Below, piece by piece: positions 8,474 to 18,649 of a DNA stretch of 64,000 nucleotides. The number at the start of each line of letters is the position of its first letter. Within the stretch, counting starts at the first letter, position 1. This DNA comes from Rhizobium sp. (GTDB lineage: Bacteria; Pseudomonadota; Alphaproteobacteria; Rhizobiales; Rhizobiaceae): positions 1 through 64,000 of the forward strand of contig JAHHDR010000044.1 in assembly GCA_019739215.1 (NCBI GenBank). The letters are read 5' to 3'. Below the pieces are notes generated by a model. It was given only the letters and a program-made list of their open reading frames with translations. It was not told where the DNA came from and made no database searches. The position numbers were made by a program, and so were the translations under genes.

Positions 8474-9564
8474 TGGATGCGCTCTGGCCCCTTATGCGCG
8501 CCGGCCTGTTCCGGTTTGATCCCGAGACGGCGCACGGGCTGTCGATCAAGGCCCTGAAGACGGGCCTGGCGCCGAAGGCGAAACTCAAGCCCGATCCTCG
8601 GCTGGTGGTGGAAACCGGGGGGCTGCGCTTTCCCAATCCCATCGGGCTTGCGGCGGGGTATGACAAGAATGCGGAGGTGCCGGACGCCATTCTCGGCCTC
8701 GGCTTCGGCTTCACCGAGATCGGCACGGTGACGCCGCTCGCCCAGCTGGGCAATCCCAGGCCGCGCATCTTCCGGCTGACCGGAGACGAGGCCGTCATCA
8801 ACCGGTTCGGCTTCAACAGCGAGGGCCACGGCTCGGCGCTGGCCCGGCTCGAAGCCCGTCGCGGTCGTGGCGGCATCGTCGGCGTGAATATCGGCGCCAA
8901 CAAGGATGCCACCGACAGGATTGCCGACTACGTCGCGGGCATCCATGCATTCGCGGCGGTGGCGAGTTATTTCACGGCAAACATTTCCTCGCCCAACACA
9001 CCGGGCTTGCGCGACCTTCAGGCCCGGGACAGTCTGCGGCAACTGCTCGCGGCCGTGCTGTCGGCGCGTGACGAGGCCGCGATCCGGGTCGGCCGCAAGG
9101 TGCCGGTCTTCCTCAAGATCGCGCCCGATCTCACCGAAGAGGGGCTGGACGACGTCGCCGACGAGATCCGGGCCTCGGTGCTGGATGGGTTGATCGTCTC
9201 CAACACCACGTTGTCGCGCGCCGGGCTGTCAGATGCCGCGCTGGCCGGCGAGGCGGGTGGCATGTCGGGCAAGCCGTTGTTCGAGCGTTCGACAGTCGTT
9301 CTGGCGAAGATGCGAAAGCGGCTCGGGGGCAATGTGCCGATCATCGGCGTGGGCGGGGTGCACTCGGCCGGGACGGCGGCAGACAAGATCAGGGCGGGTG
9401 CCGATCTCGTCCAGCTCTATTCCTCGATGGTCTACGAGGGGCCGGGCCTGCCCGCGCGCATCATCCGGGGCCTGTCGGAGATCTGCGATCGCGAGGCGCT
9501 GGGCTCCATTCGCGACCTGAGGAGCAGCCGGGTGGAGGAATGGGCGTCAAAGCCCATTCCCTGA
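8473..9564 (+). CDS. pyrD: dihydroorotate dehydrogenase (quinone), class 2
   Basis: Oxidises dihydroorotate to orotate with FMN and membrane quinone, the fourth step of pyrimidine synthesis. The 363-residue length and N-terminal amphipathic extension (LWPLMRAGLFRFDPETAHG) fit the membrane-associated class 2. Visible signatures are FPNPIGLAAGYDKNAEV, the TANISSPNTPGLRDLQ loop, LIVSNTT and the FMN phosphate site IIGVGGVHSAGTAADKIRAGA. The start overlaps the stop of the DUF952 gene. It is convergent with ftsK, 6 bases between stops. Confidence 0.96.
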   Translation: MDALWPLMRAGLFRFDPETAHGLSIKALKTGLAPKAKLKPDPRLVVETGGLRFPNPIGLAAGYDKNAEVPDAILGLGFGFTEIGTVTPLAQLGNPRPRIFRLTGDEAVINRFGFNSEGHGSALARLEARRGRGGIVGVNIGANKDATDRIADYVAGIHAFAAVASYFTANISSPNTPGLRDLQARDSLRQLLAAVLSARDEAAIRVGRKVPVFLKIAPDLTEEGLDDVADEIRASVLDGLIVSNTTLSRAGLSDAALAGEAGGMSGKPLFERSTVVLAKMRKRLGGNVPIIGVGGVHSAGTAADKIRAGADLVQLYSSMVYEGPGLPARIIRGLSEICDREALGSIRDLRSSRVEEWASKPIP

Positions 9565-9570
9565 CAGGCG

Positions 9571-12345
9571 TCAGTCGCCGGCAGACTGGCGCTCGCTGCC
9601 ATTGAGGATCTCGCGCTTTCCGACATGGTTGGCGGCGCCGACGAGACCTTCCTTTTCCATGCGCTCCACCAGCGAGGCGGCGCGGTTGTAGCCGATCTGC
9701 CGAGTCGGCGCTGGATGTAGCTGGTCGAGGCACTTGCGTGTCGCGCGGTGACCACCGCCACGGCGCTGGTCGTAGAGGTCGTCGCCCGTCCTCGGCCGCC
9801 CTCGATCTGCCGAAGGCCCCGTGCTCGCCGTCGCCGTCCTCGGCCTCCTCGTCGTGGTGACAGGTCGAGATATTCCGGCTCGGCCTGGCGCCTTGAGGTG
9901 ATTGCACGACGGCCTCGACCTCCTTGTCCGCCACGAACGGGCCGTGCACGCGGGTGATGCGGCCGCCGCCGGCCATGTAGCAGCATGTCGCCCTGGCCCA
10001 GCAGCTGCTCGCCGCCCTGCTCGCCGAGGATGGTGCGGCTGTCGATCTTGGAGGTGACCTGGAAGGAGATCCGGGTCGGGAAATTGGCCTTGATGGTGCC
10101 GGTGATGACGTCGACCGAGGGCCGCTGGGTGGCCATGATCAGGTGGATGCCGGCGGCGCGGGCCATCTGGGCGAGGCGCTGCATCGGCGCCCTCGATCGT
10201 CCTTGCCGGCGACCAGCATCAGGTCGGCCATCTCGTCGACGATGACCACGACCTGATAGGGCATCGGCGAGGTCCGCGCCTGGTTCTTCTCGGATTCGGC
10301 TCGACCGGGCGGCCCTGATCGTCGAAGCCGGTCTGGACGGTGCGTGTCGAAATGCTCGCCCTTCTCGCTGGGCGGCGCGGGCGCGCTCGTTGTAGCCGGC
10401 GACGTTGCGCACCCCGAGCTTGCGACATGCTTGCCGGTAGCGGTCCTCCATCTCGCGCACCGCCCACTTCAGCGCCACGACCGCCTTCTTGGGATCGGTC
10501 ACGACGGGGGCCAGCAGGTGCGGGATGCCGTCATAGACCGAAAGCTCCAGCATCTTCGGATCGACCATGATCAGCCGGCATTCTTCCGGGCGTGAGCCGG
10601 TAGAGCAGCGACAGGATCATCGTGTTGATCGCCGACCGACTTGCCCGAACCGGTGGTGCCGGCAACGAGCAGGTGTGGCATCTTGGCGAGTTCGGCGATG
10701 ACGGGCTCGCCGCCGATGGTCTTGCCGAGGCAGAGCGGCAGCTTGAAGCCGGTCTTGGAGAAATCCTCGGTGTCGATCAGTTCGCCGAAATAGACCGTCT
10801 CGCGCGTCGCGTTCGGCAGTTCGATGCCGATGACGTTGCGGCCCGGCACGACGGCGACGCGGCGCCGAGAGTGCCGACATGGAGCGGGCGATGTCGTCGG
10901 CTCAGCGCCGATGACCCGCGAGCGATCTTGACGCCTGGCGCCGGCTCGAATTCGTACAGCGTGACGACGGGACCGGGGCGGACATGGATGATCTCGCCAC
11001 GAACGCCGAAATCCTCAAGCACGCTTTCGAGCAGGCCGGCATTCCGCTCGAGCTGTTCCTGCGTCATCACGAAGCCCGTGGTCTCGGGTGGATCCTGCAG
11101 CAGGTCGCGCGGCGGGAACTCATAGCCACCGTCGGCGATGCGCGGCGCCGAGACACGTTCGATGTTGAAGGGCATGGATACGGCGACAGCGGCTTTGGGC
11201 GCGGGCTCGGCCGCCACCGGAGCCGGACCCGACGCTGATGTTGCCGGGATGGCAACGGGCTGCAAGGGGGCCGAGGGCCTGATAACGGGCTGCATGGTGG
11301 CTGGCTTCGTGACGGCGGCCTTCATGACGACTGGTTTCATGAGAACTGGCTTCATGACGGCGGGCTGCAAGGTCGCAGCCGGTCGCGGCGCTGCCGGTGG
11401 CATGATGGTCGGGCCGGTGGAGGTTCCGGCAACCGACGTCTCGCGCCGGGTCCATGGCCAGTTGCCGGCGGAGGCCGGGGCAGGCTCGGATGGAGCAGGG
11501 GCGATGACCGGCGCCGACACAGCGGGCGTTATGGTGGTGGTGCGTGCGATCCCCGGCTGCGGTGACGGCAGGATCCGCTGACGCACGTCGATGGCGCGGT
11601 AGAGGTCGGTGACGGGCAGGGAGACCGGGGCAGCCGCCAGTTTTGACGGCACTATTGACGGAAGTGTTGATGGCGAGAGCGTCGCGGCCGACGACTGGTT
11701 CGGAACCGGGAGGGGAGCGATATCCGGCAACGCCGCAGCGGACGCCGGCAGTGTCTCGTCCGACGGAACGAAATCAAGGGCTTCCCAGAAGGCGAAATCG
11801 GACAGTTGCGCCAGCACCGGACTTGAAGGCGGCAGCACCGGTTCGGCCGAAGCTACCGCCGCGTCGCGCGGCTCGCCGGCCTCGGATTTGCCGACCTGGA
11901 TCGATGGTGCGGCGATAGCAGCATTGTCGTTTAGAGGTTCCGCGGCCGGCGGCACGGCAGAGACGGGTGCTGCTGCGCCGCCCTGCAGGATCATCATCGA
12001 CGACAGGATCTCGCGCAGTTCCGCAACAGATGGCGCTGGATCGGCGATCAGGGGGTGGTCTGCATTCAGCGTCGAGTTGGCATCGGGCAGCGGAAGCTCC
12101 GGATAGAGGTCGCGATCCGGCGTCCGGGTGAAGCGGACATTGGGCGCCAGCAGGAAATGGCGCTCCCAGGTCGGCTGGTCCGCGCTGGCGGTTTCCGACA
12201 ACAGGCGAAGGCGACGCAAGGCGATGCCTTCCCGCATTTGACGATCGTCCGGCGCGCCGGCTTCATCACCTTCATGGAAGGAAGCAGGCGGAAAATTCGT
12301 TCTGGGAATACGCATGGAACCTGCAAGCACTGAGGAGAAATTCAC
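9571..12345 (-). CDS. ftsK: DNA translocase FtsK, soluble-N-terminus type, multiple frameshifts
   Basis: Hexameric ATPase that pumps chromosomal DNA at division and activates XerCD. From the N-terminus down to about 10930 the frame is intact: a soluble, Pro/Ala-rich region without membrane segments, then FVMTQEQLERNAGLLESVLEDFGV. Below 10930 the motor is split over all three frames by at least eight one-base shifts, yet its motifs survive: VVPGRNVIGIELPN, Walker A GTTGSGKS, LIMVDPKMLELSVYDGIPHL, LIMATQRPSVDVITG and the gamma domain ending at TGA 9571. The span is exactly 925 codons. Shifts near 10587 and 10635 are single extra bases in G or C runs, which points to sequencing error. Alternative start: ATG 12315. 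Confidence 0.88.
11288..11362 (-). repeat. 15-bp imperfect tandem repeat inside ftsK
   Basis: Five 15-base units (starting at 11288, 11303, 11318, 11333 and 11348) encode a degenerate pentapeptide repeat, roughly M-K-P-V-x, in the linker of FtsK. Flanking linker sequence is rich in Pro, Ala and Thr. Such linkers vary in length between strains. Confidence 0.7.
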
Positions 12346-12575
12346 GCCACCATCGATAGGAAATGAAGGTTAAGAATGTCTTGTCCACGTCGGTAAATTT
12401 TTCCGTGTCCAAGGACCGCATGTTGCGCATTATCTTTGTAAAACATCATGTTAGGTTGAGGGTCCGGCCTGATGCTCGCGGCAGATTTCGGCGGACGGCG
12501 CTGCGGCGTTTCAAGCCCTGCGCAATCGGCATGGCTGGCCTGCGCCCGATCATGCCGGGCCCCGGGGATTGCTGC

Positions 12576-12617
12576 TTGACGCAGTGCAGCAAAGGCAATT
12601 AAAGAACAATCGTTCTT
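12576..12617 (+). promoter_or_regulatory. tetR promoter with overlapping dyad
   Basis: TTGACG at 12576-12581, 17 bases, then a weak -10 TTAAAG at 12599-12604. A dyad AAGAAC-N4-GTTCTT at 12602-12617 overlaps the -10 and the predicted start site, the usual position for an autorepressing TetR protein. The 273-base gap upstream (12346-12618) shows nothing else. Confidence 0.5.
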
Positions 12618-12636
12618 AATGGAATTGACGAACCGC

Positions 12637-13212
12637 ATGGCCCGCAACCGCACCATCGACAGTGATGCCCTTCTCGACGCCGCCGAGCGCGTGGCGATTC
12701 GCGACGGTGCCATCGGCCTGTCGATCGATGCCGTGGCCCGGGAAGCCGGCATCAGCAAGTCGCGCGTGATCTATGACTACAAGTCGAAAAGTGGATTGCT
12801 CCAGGCGCTGGTGGAGCGGCGGCTGAGAATGGAGGACGACCGGGTGCTCGCGGCCGTCGCCAGCCATTCCGATTCATCCAATCCCGAGCTCTACGGTCGC
12901 ATCGCCGCCGCCAAGGAATCGCCCAACGATGACGACCGTGCCATCGCGCTCACCCTGTGTGCCGCGATGTCGAGCGAAGAGCCGCTGCAGGGGATGATCC
13001 GCAAAGTCGTCAAGCGTGATATCGATGCGGTGGCGGGCCGGGCGCACCATGCCTCGCTCGCTGTCGTCGCCTATCTCGCGCTGCATGGTCTGATGTCGCT
13101 CGAATATCTCGACATACACCGATGGACCGACGACGAGCGTGCCGCGCTCCTGGCCGAGATCCAGACCCTGTCGGACTCGGCCTCGGGAGGCGTCAGAGAC
13201 GCCAGAACCTGA
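12637..13212 (+). CDS. TetR/AcrR family transcriptional regulator
   Basis: A 191-residue repressor from the ATG at 12637. The TetR helix-turn-helix is clear (GLSIDAVAREAGISKSRVIYDYKSKSGLL), followed by an all-helical ligand domain with a hydrophobic stretch (HASLAVVAYLALHGLMSLEYL). An ATG at 12619 is in frame, but it lies directly behind the predicted promoter and would leave almost no leader, so 12637 is preferred. It sits 76 bases upstream of, and in the same direction as, the RND efflux genes, which it most likely represses together with itself. Confidence 0.88.
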   Translation: MARNRTIDSDALLDAAERVAIRDGAIGLSIDAVAREAGISKSRVIYDYKSKSGLLQALVERRLRMEDDRVLAAVASHSDSSNPELYGRIAAAKESPNDDDRAIALTLCAAMSSEEPLQGMIRKVVKRDIDAVAGRAHHASLAVVAYLALHGLMSLEYLDIHRWTDDERAALLAEIQTLSDSASGGVRDART

Positions 13213-13288
13213 GGCCATACACCAAATACTGCTGCCGGAAACTGCGCATTCCGGTTCTATCGATTGCAAATTACAAAAGGCCGCCGAC

Positions 13289-14470
13289 ATGACTTTTCTC
13301 ACCAAATCCTTTCGCATTGTCGCGCTTGCGCTGACGGCACAACTGCTCGCGGCACCGGCCGGCGCGCAGGCGCCGGGCGAGATGCCGCCGACGGGCGTGA
13401 GCTTTGTCACGCTTGCCGCCCGCGACCTTCCCGTCGTCAGCGAGCTTCCAGGCCGGATCGCGCCTGTCCGTATTGCGGAGGTACGTTCGCGCGTCACCGG
13501 CATCATCCAGGAACGGGTGTTCGAGCAGGGCAGCCTGGTCAAGGCCGGCGACGTGCTCTACCGGATCGATCCGAACCTGTTCAAGGTGCGGGTGGCCAGT
13601 GCGCGTGCGTCGCTGCAGCGCGCCCAGGCGACCGAACTCAATGCCGGCCAGCAGCTCGAGCGCCAGCGGGTGCTGCGGGAGCGCAACGCGTCCAGCGACG
13701 TCGAGTACGAGAATGCGGTTGTCGTCCAGGCCCAGGCCAGGGCGGATGTGGCGCTGGCCCAGGCAGCGCTCGACGAGGCCGAGATCAATCTCGGCTACAC
13801 CGATGTCAAGGCGCCGATCTCCGGCGTGATCGGTGGGGCGCTCGTCACCGAGGGCGCGCTGGTCAATGCCGACAGTGGCGATCCGCTCGCGACCATCCAG
13901 CAGATCGACCCTGTCTATGCCGACTTCACCCAGGCGGCCGGCGACATGCTGTCGATCCGCCGCGACATCGCTGCCGGCAAGCTGGCGGCGCCCGAGGAGG
14001 GCAAGGCCGCGGTGAAACTCGTGTTCGACGACGGCTCGATTCACGAGCAGCCCGGCAATCTGCTGTTTTCCAGCGCGACCGTCGATTCCACCACCGGCCA
14101 GGTGACACTGCGCGCGGAGTTTCCCAACCCCAATCGCGATCTGCTGCCGGGTCTTTACGTCCGCGTCCAGATCGATCAGGCGGTCCGGAAGAACGCGCTG
14201 TCCATTCCCCAGAGGGCGGTGATGCGGGACGCGACCGGTGCTGCAATGGTCTATGTCGTCGGCGCCGAGAACAAGGCGGAGGCGCGGCCGGTGAAGCTCG
14301 GCGTGGCGCTGTCGGGCGAATGGATTGTCGAGGAAGGCCTTGCCAATGGCGACAAGGTGATCGTCGAGGGTGGCCAGAAGCTTCAGCCCGGCGCGGTCGT
14401 CGCGCCGGAGGAATGGAAGCCGGCGGCGCAAGACGCGGTCGACGCGAACGCAACCACACCGGCGAAGTAA
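13289..14470 (+). CDS. RND efflux periplasmic adaptor (membrane fusion protein)
   Basis: A 393-residue AcrA/MexA-type adaptor that joins the inner-membrane pump to an outer-membrane channel. It has a cleavable signal peptide ending near AGAQA (residues 1-27), a lipoyl half-motif (RIAEVRSRVTGIIQERVFEQG), a coiled-coil hairpin (RASLQRAQATELNAGQQLERQ), the second lipoyl half (LGYTDVKAPISGVIGGAL) and a beta-barrel with LLPGLYVRVQ. No lipobox cysteine is present, so it is periplasmic rather than a lipoprotein. The ATG at 13289 follows AAAAGG. It ends 6 bases before the pump gene. Confidence 0.94.
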   Translation: MTFLTKSFRIVALALTAQLLAAPAGAQAPGEMPPTGVSFVTLAARDLPVVSELPGRIAPVRIAEVRSRVTGIIQERVFEQGSLVKAGDVLYRIDPNLFKVRVASARASLQRAQATELNAGQQLERQRVLRERNASSDVEYENAVVVQAQARADVALAQAALDEAEINLGYTDVKAPISGVIGGALVTEGALVNADSGDPLATIQQIDPVYADFTQAAGDMLSIRRDIAAGKLAAPEEGKAAVKLVFDDGSIHEQPGNLLFSSATVDSTTGQVTLRAEFPNPNRDLLPGLYVRVQIDQAVRKNALSIPQRAVMRDATGAAMVYVVGAENKAEARPVKLGVALSGEWIVEEGLANGDKVIVEGGQKLQPGAVVAPEEWKPAAQDAVDANATTPAK

Positions 14471-14476
14471 CCAGAC

Positions 14477-17400
14477 ATGGCTCAGTTTTTCATCGACCGG
14501 CCGATCCTGGCCTGGGTTATCGCCATTTTCATCTCAATCGCGGGCGCGATCGCGCTGCCGTTCATGCCCGTCGCGCAATATCCGAAAGTCGCGCCGCCGC
14601 AGCTGACGATCAGCACCAGCTATCCCGGCGCCTCGCCGCAGGAGATCTACCAGGGCGTCACCCGGCAGATCGAGGATGAACTTAACGGCGTCGACGACCT
14701 CGCCTATTTCGAGTCGACTTCGGACACGTCAGGCTCGGTGTCGATCACCGTCACCTTCAACTCCGGCACCAATCTCAGCCAGGCGACGATCGACGTGCAG
14801 GACGCGATCGCCCGCGTCGAGCCGCGGCTGCCGCAGAGCGTCAAGTCGCAGGGCATCAATGTCGAGCAGGCCGGCGCCGGCTTCCTGATGATCGTGTCGC
14901 TGACATCGACCGACGGCAAGCTCGATGACGTCGGCCTCGGCGACTACCTCAGCCGAAACATCCTGGGCGAGCTCCGCCGCATCGACGGCGTCGGCCGCGT
15001 GCAGCTCTTTGCTGCCCAGCGCGCCATGCGTATCTGGCTCGATCCCGCCAAGATGCAGGGGCTGAACATGACGGTCGGCGACGTCAACGCCGCGATTGCG
15101 GCGCAGAACGCCCAGGTCTCGGCGGGCCAGATTGGTGCCGAACCCAATCCGATCGGCCAGGACCTGACCGCGACGGTTCTGGTCAAGGGCCAACTGTCAG
15201 ATCCCGGCGAGTTCGCCGACATCGTGCTGCGGGCCAATCCTGACGGTTCGCTGGTGCGGCTCAAGGATGTCGCCAGGATCGAGATCGGTTCCGAGAGCTA
15301 CAATTTCTCGACCCGGCTCAATGGCAAGCCGAGCGCGGCCGCGGCCGTGCAGCTGTCGTCGACCGGCAATGCAGTGGCAACGTCGGAAGCGGTCAAGACG
15401 CGCATGGCGGAACTGGCGAAGTTCTTCCCATCGGGCATCGAATATTCCGTGCCCTATGACACCAGCCCCTTCGTCAATGCCTCGATCCAGAAGGTGTTCG
15501 AGACGCTGATCGAGGCCGTCGTCCTCGTCTTCATCGTCATGCTGATCTTCCTGCAGTCGTTCCGTTACACGGTGATCCCGCTGCTCGTGGTGCCGGTGGC
15601 GCTGCTGGGCACCGTCGGCGTGATGCTGGTGACGGGCTTCTCGATCAATGTGCTGACCATGTTCGCCATGGTGTTGGCGATCGGTATCCTCGTCGACGAT
15701 GCCATAGTCGTGGTCGAGAATGTCGAACGCATCATGGCCGAGGAAGGCCTGAGCCCCAAGGAGGCGACGCGCAAGGCGATGCGCCAGATTACCGGCGCCA
15801 TTCTCGGCATCACGCTGGTGCTGGCTTGCGTGTTCATCCCGATGGCCTTCTTCCCCGGCGGCACCGGCGTCATCTATCGACAGTTCTCGCTGACCATGGT
15901 CGTGGCGATCCTGTTTTCGGCCTTCCTGGCGCTGTCGCTGACACCGGCGCTCTGCGCCACGTTCCTCAAGCCGATCGCACCGGGGCATCATGAGAAGAAG
16001 GGCCTGTCCGGTCTCTTCAACCGCGGCTTCGGCAAGCTCACCAGCGGCTATGCCTGGACCGTCGGCGGCATCGCCCGCCGCGCGGGCCGCATCATGCTGA
16101 TCTACCTGATCATCGCCGGCGCGCTCGGCTATCTCTTCCTCAAGGTGCCGTCGGGCTTCGTGCCCAATGAAGACCAGGGCTTCCTGATTGTCGGCGTGCA
16201 GGGCACGCCGGAGGCGTCGGCCAAGCGCACCAGCGAGGCGATCAACAAGATCGAGGCGATCTTCAAGACCGAACCGGCGGTGGAGAACATGGTGGCAGTG
16301 CTCGGCTTCGGCTTTTCTGGTCAGGGTCCGAATGCGGCTATCTCCTTCGTGACGCTGAAGGACTGGGAGGAGCGCGGGCCGGGCAACAGCGTCCAGGATA
16401 TCGCCAATCGCGTGAACATGCAGTTGTTCGGATTGAAGGATGTCGCGTTCGCCTTTGCCGTCTCGCCGCCGCCGATCGAAGGCTTCGGACTGTCCGACGG
16501 CTTCACCTTCCGCCTTCAGGATCGTGGCGGCCTCGGTGCAGAGGCGTTGGCCGCAGCCGGCGCCGAGCTGATGGCCAAGGCATCCCAGAGCAAGGTCCTC
16601 GCGGGCCTCCGCATCGAAGGCCTCCCCGATGCCGCGCAGGTCCAATTGACGATCGACCGGGAGAAGGCCAATGCCTTCGGCGTCACCTTCGCCGACATCA
16701 ATGCGGCGATTACCACCAATCTTGGCTCGGCCTATATCAACGACTTCCCCAACGCCGGACGCATGCAGCGCGTGATCCTGCAGGCACAGGACCGCAGCCG
16801 TCTCAACGCCGAGGACCTCCTGAAGCTGAACGTTCGCAATTCCACAGGATCCATGGTGCCCTTCTCCTCCTTCGCCTCGGTGAAGTGGATCAAAGGCGCG
16901 GCGCAGGTGGTCGGCTATAACGGCTACCCGTCGATCCGCATCACCGGCGGCGCGGCACCCGGCGCGACCACGGGCGACGCCATTGCGGAAATGGAGCGAT
17001 TGGTGGCCGAACTCCCCGCTGGCTTCGGCTATGAGTGGAGCGGTCAGACGCTGGAGGAGATCACCTCGGGCAACCAGGCGCCGATCCTCTACGGGCTGTC
17101 GATCCTGTTCATCTTCCTGCTGCTCGCGGGCCTCTATGAAAGCTGGTCGATCCCGCTTTCGGTCATGCTCGTCGTGCCGCTGGGCGTGATCGGTTCGGTG
17201 CTGGCGGTGCTGTTCATGGGTGGGTCGAACGACATCTACTTCAAGGTCGGGCTCATCGCGATCATCGGCCTCTCGGCAAAGAACGCGATCCTGATCGTGG
17301 AGTTCGCCAAGGACTATTACGCCGAAGGCCGCTCGCTGGCGGAGGCGGCGACGGATGCCGCGCGCATCCGCTTCCGGCCGATCATCATGACGTCGCTCGC

Positions 17401-17632
17401 ATTTACCCTCGGCGTCGTGCCGCTGGCGATCGCCACGGGTCCGTCGGCCGCCAGCCAGAACGCGATCGGCATTGGCGTGCTCGGCGGCATGATCTCGGCG
17501 ACGGTGCTGGCCGTGTTCTTCGTGCCCGCCTTCTTCGTCTTCGTGCTCCGGGCACTCAGGACCAAGCGGCCGGAGAATGCGGCGCATGTCCTGGCGGACA
17601 AGCCGGGCGAGGTGCCTGCCGGGCAACACTGA
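14477..17632 (+). CDS. RND multidrug efflux permease, HAE-1 (AcrB/MexB) family
   Basis: A 1051-residue trimeric proton-driven pump of the inner membrane. It opens MAQFFIDRPILAWVIAIF, has the proton-relay aspartate pair in TM4 (GILVDDAIVVVENVERIM) and the TM10 lysine segment (GLSAKNAILIVEFAKD), and two large periplasmic loops. Length equals that of AcrB. Together with the adaptor and the TetR regulator it forms one operon. No outer-membrane factor gene is present, so a TolC encoded elsewhere must complete the pump. Substrates cannot be read from the sequence. Confidence 0.96.
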   Translation: MAQFFIDRPILAWVIAIFISIAGAIALPFMPVAQYPKVAPPQLTISTSYPGASPQEIYQGVTRQIEDELNGVDDLAYFESTSDTSGSVSITVTFNSGTNLSQATIDVQDAIARVEPRLPQSVKSQGINVEQAGAGFLMIVSLTSTDGKLDDVGLGDYLSRNILGELRRIDGVGRVQLFAAQRAMRIWLDPAKMQGLNMTVGDVNAAIAAQNAQVSAGQIGAEPNPIGQDLTATVLVKGQLSDPGEFADIVLRANPDGSLVRLKDVARIEIGSESYNFSTRLNGKPSAAAAVQLSSTGNAVATSEAVKTRMAELAKFFPSGIEYSVPYDTSPFVNASIQKVFETLIEAVVLVFIVMLIFLQSFRYTVIPLLVVPVALLGTVGVMLVTGFSINVLTMFAMVLAIGILVDDAIVVVENVERIMAEEGLSPKEATRKAMRQITGAILGITLVLACVFIPMAFFPGGTGVIYRQFSLTMVVAILFSAFLALSLTPALCATFLKPIAPGHHEKKGLSGLFNRGFGKLTSGYAWTVGGIARRAGRIMLIYLIIAGALGYLFLKVPSGFVPNEDQGFLIVGVQGTPEASAKRTSEAINKIEAIFKTEPAVENMVAVLGFGFSGQGPNAAISFVTLKDWEERGPGNSVQDIANRVNMQLFGLKDVAFAFAVSPPPIEGFGLSDGFTFRLQDRGGLGAEALAAAGAELMAKASQSKVLAGLRIEGLPDAAQVQLTIDREKANAFGVTFADINAAITTNLGSAYINDFPNAGRMQRVILQAQDRSRLNAEDLLKLNVRNSTGSMVPFSSFASVKWIKGAAQVVGYNGYPSIRITGGAAPGATTGDAIAEMERLVAELPAGFGYEWSGQTLEEITSGNQAPILYGLSILFIFLLLAGLYESWSIPLSVMLVVPLGVIGSVLAVLFMGGSNDIYFKVGLIAIIGLSAKNAILIVEFAKDYYAEGRSLAEAATDAARIRFRPIIMTSLAFTLGVVPLAIATGPSAASQNAIGIGVLGGMISATVLAVFFVPAFFVFVLRALRTKRPENAAHVLADKPGEVPAGQH

Positions 17633-17653
17633 GCGGCGGCCGGGAGACAGATC

Positions 17654-17683
17654 GGGGCGGGCAGTGGAGACACTGCCCGCCCC
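17654..17683. terminator. strong hairpin terminator between RND operon and eamA
   Basis: A perfect 13-bp G+C-rich stem (17654-17666 with 17671-17683) closed by the tetraloop GAGA and followed on the plus strand by TTGTCATTT. It lies 21 bases after the pump stop codon and 26 bases before the stop of the convergent exporter gene, so it can serve both strands. Confidence 0.85.
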
Positions 17684-17709
17684 TTGTCATTTCTGACGAT
17701 GGGTGGTGA

Positions 17710-18612
17710 TTACTTGCCGCGCATCACATTGACGACGACCACGCCGAGGATGGCGAGTGCTCCGCCGATGGCACCGAACAGGGTCGGCACCTCGCCGAGC
17801 CAGACGAAGCCGATCAGGGTGGCCGTTGGCGGTACGCCGTAGAGAAAATTCGAGGCACGGGCTGCGGGAAGGCGCTTGAGCGCGATGGCCCAGGTCAGGT
17901 AGGCGACGACGGTCGGGAAGAGCACCAGATAGGCAAGGCGCCAGAACGTGTCTGCGGAGGCGGAGTCGAGCGCGGCGAGGGTCGCCGGCACGGCGGGCCA
18001 GAGCGGGATGGAGCCGAGGAACAGGATCCAGGCCGTCACCGAGAGCGCCGGCATGCGGCCGAGGATCGGCTTTTGCACGACGCTGCCGATCGCCGCGCAC
18101 AGTGCCGCACCCAGGATCATGAGCGCGTTCGGGTCGAGCCTGAAGCCTTCGGGGCTGGCGATGGCGATCAGCCCGATGCCGCCAAAGGAGACCGCCGTGC
18201 CGATCCAGCCCCAGCGGCCGAAGCGCTCGCCGAGCGTCACCGTGGCGATAAGCGCGGTGAAGACGGGCATGGTGTTGATGATGAAGCTCGCCGGCCCGGC
18301 CGCCACCGTTGTCTCGCCAATGTTGAGCAGCACTGCGTAGGCGGCGACGAACAGCACGGCGGCAACGAAGAGCCGGGCGAAATCCTTGAGCGACAGCACG
18401 GGCCTGACGACAGCGAGGTAGCCGAGCGCGATGATGCCGGCCGGTACATAGCGCGCGGTCGCAAGTTCGACCGGCGTCAACGGTCCGAGCAGCACGCGGA
18501 TCACGGCGAAGGCCGAGGACCAGAAGACGATCGTCACCAGGATCGCGCCGAAGGCGACAATGTCGAAAGTGCCGGCCTGCGGCAAGGGTTGGTCGTTTGT
18601 CACGGAAGTCAT
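17710..18612 (-). CDS. EamA family (DMT superfamily) transporter
   Basis: A 300-residue membrane protein with ten hydrophobic segments in two EamA repeats. Repeat one contains TIVFWSSAFAVIRVLLGPLTPVE in its first helix, and each half ends in a Gly-rich helix (GGIGLIAIA and GGALAILGVVVV). The ATG at 18612 has GAGAGGC upstream; the frame extends further but without a better start. Probably an exporter of amino acids or metabolites. It diverges from a LysR gene, repeating the arrangement seen at 4.6-6.5 kb, although the two exporters are only distantly alike. Confidence 0.88.
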   Translation of the reverse strand: MTSVTNDQPLPQAGTFDIVAFGAILVTIVFWSSAFAVIRVLLGPLTPVELATARYVPAGIIALGYLAVVRPVLSLKDFARLFVAAVLFVAAYAVLLNIGETTVAAGPASFIINTMPVFTALIATVTLGERFGRWGWIGTAVSFGGIGLIAIASPEGFRLDPNALMILGAALCAAIGSVVQKPILGRMPALSVTAWILFLGSIPLWPAVPATLAALDSASADTFWRLAYLVLFPTVVAYLTWAIALKRLPAARASNFLYGVPPTATLIGFVWLGEVPTLFGAIGGALAILGVVVVNVMRGK

Positions 18613-18649
18613 CTGCCTCTCCCCGTCTTGGAATGGGGTTGGAATACGC

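Noticed and set aside
9571..10950. ftsK as a true pseudogene
   Set aside because: Motifs remain intact in all frames, total span is an exact codon multiple, and several shifts are single extra bases in short runs; sequencing error explains it better.
15197..17629. 810-codon minus-strand open frame opposite the RND pump
   Set aside because: Shadow of the pump gene; composition dominated by His, Asp, Arg and Gln, no fold or start signal.
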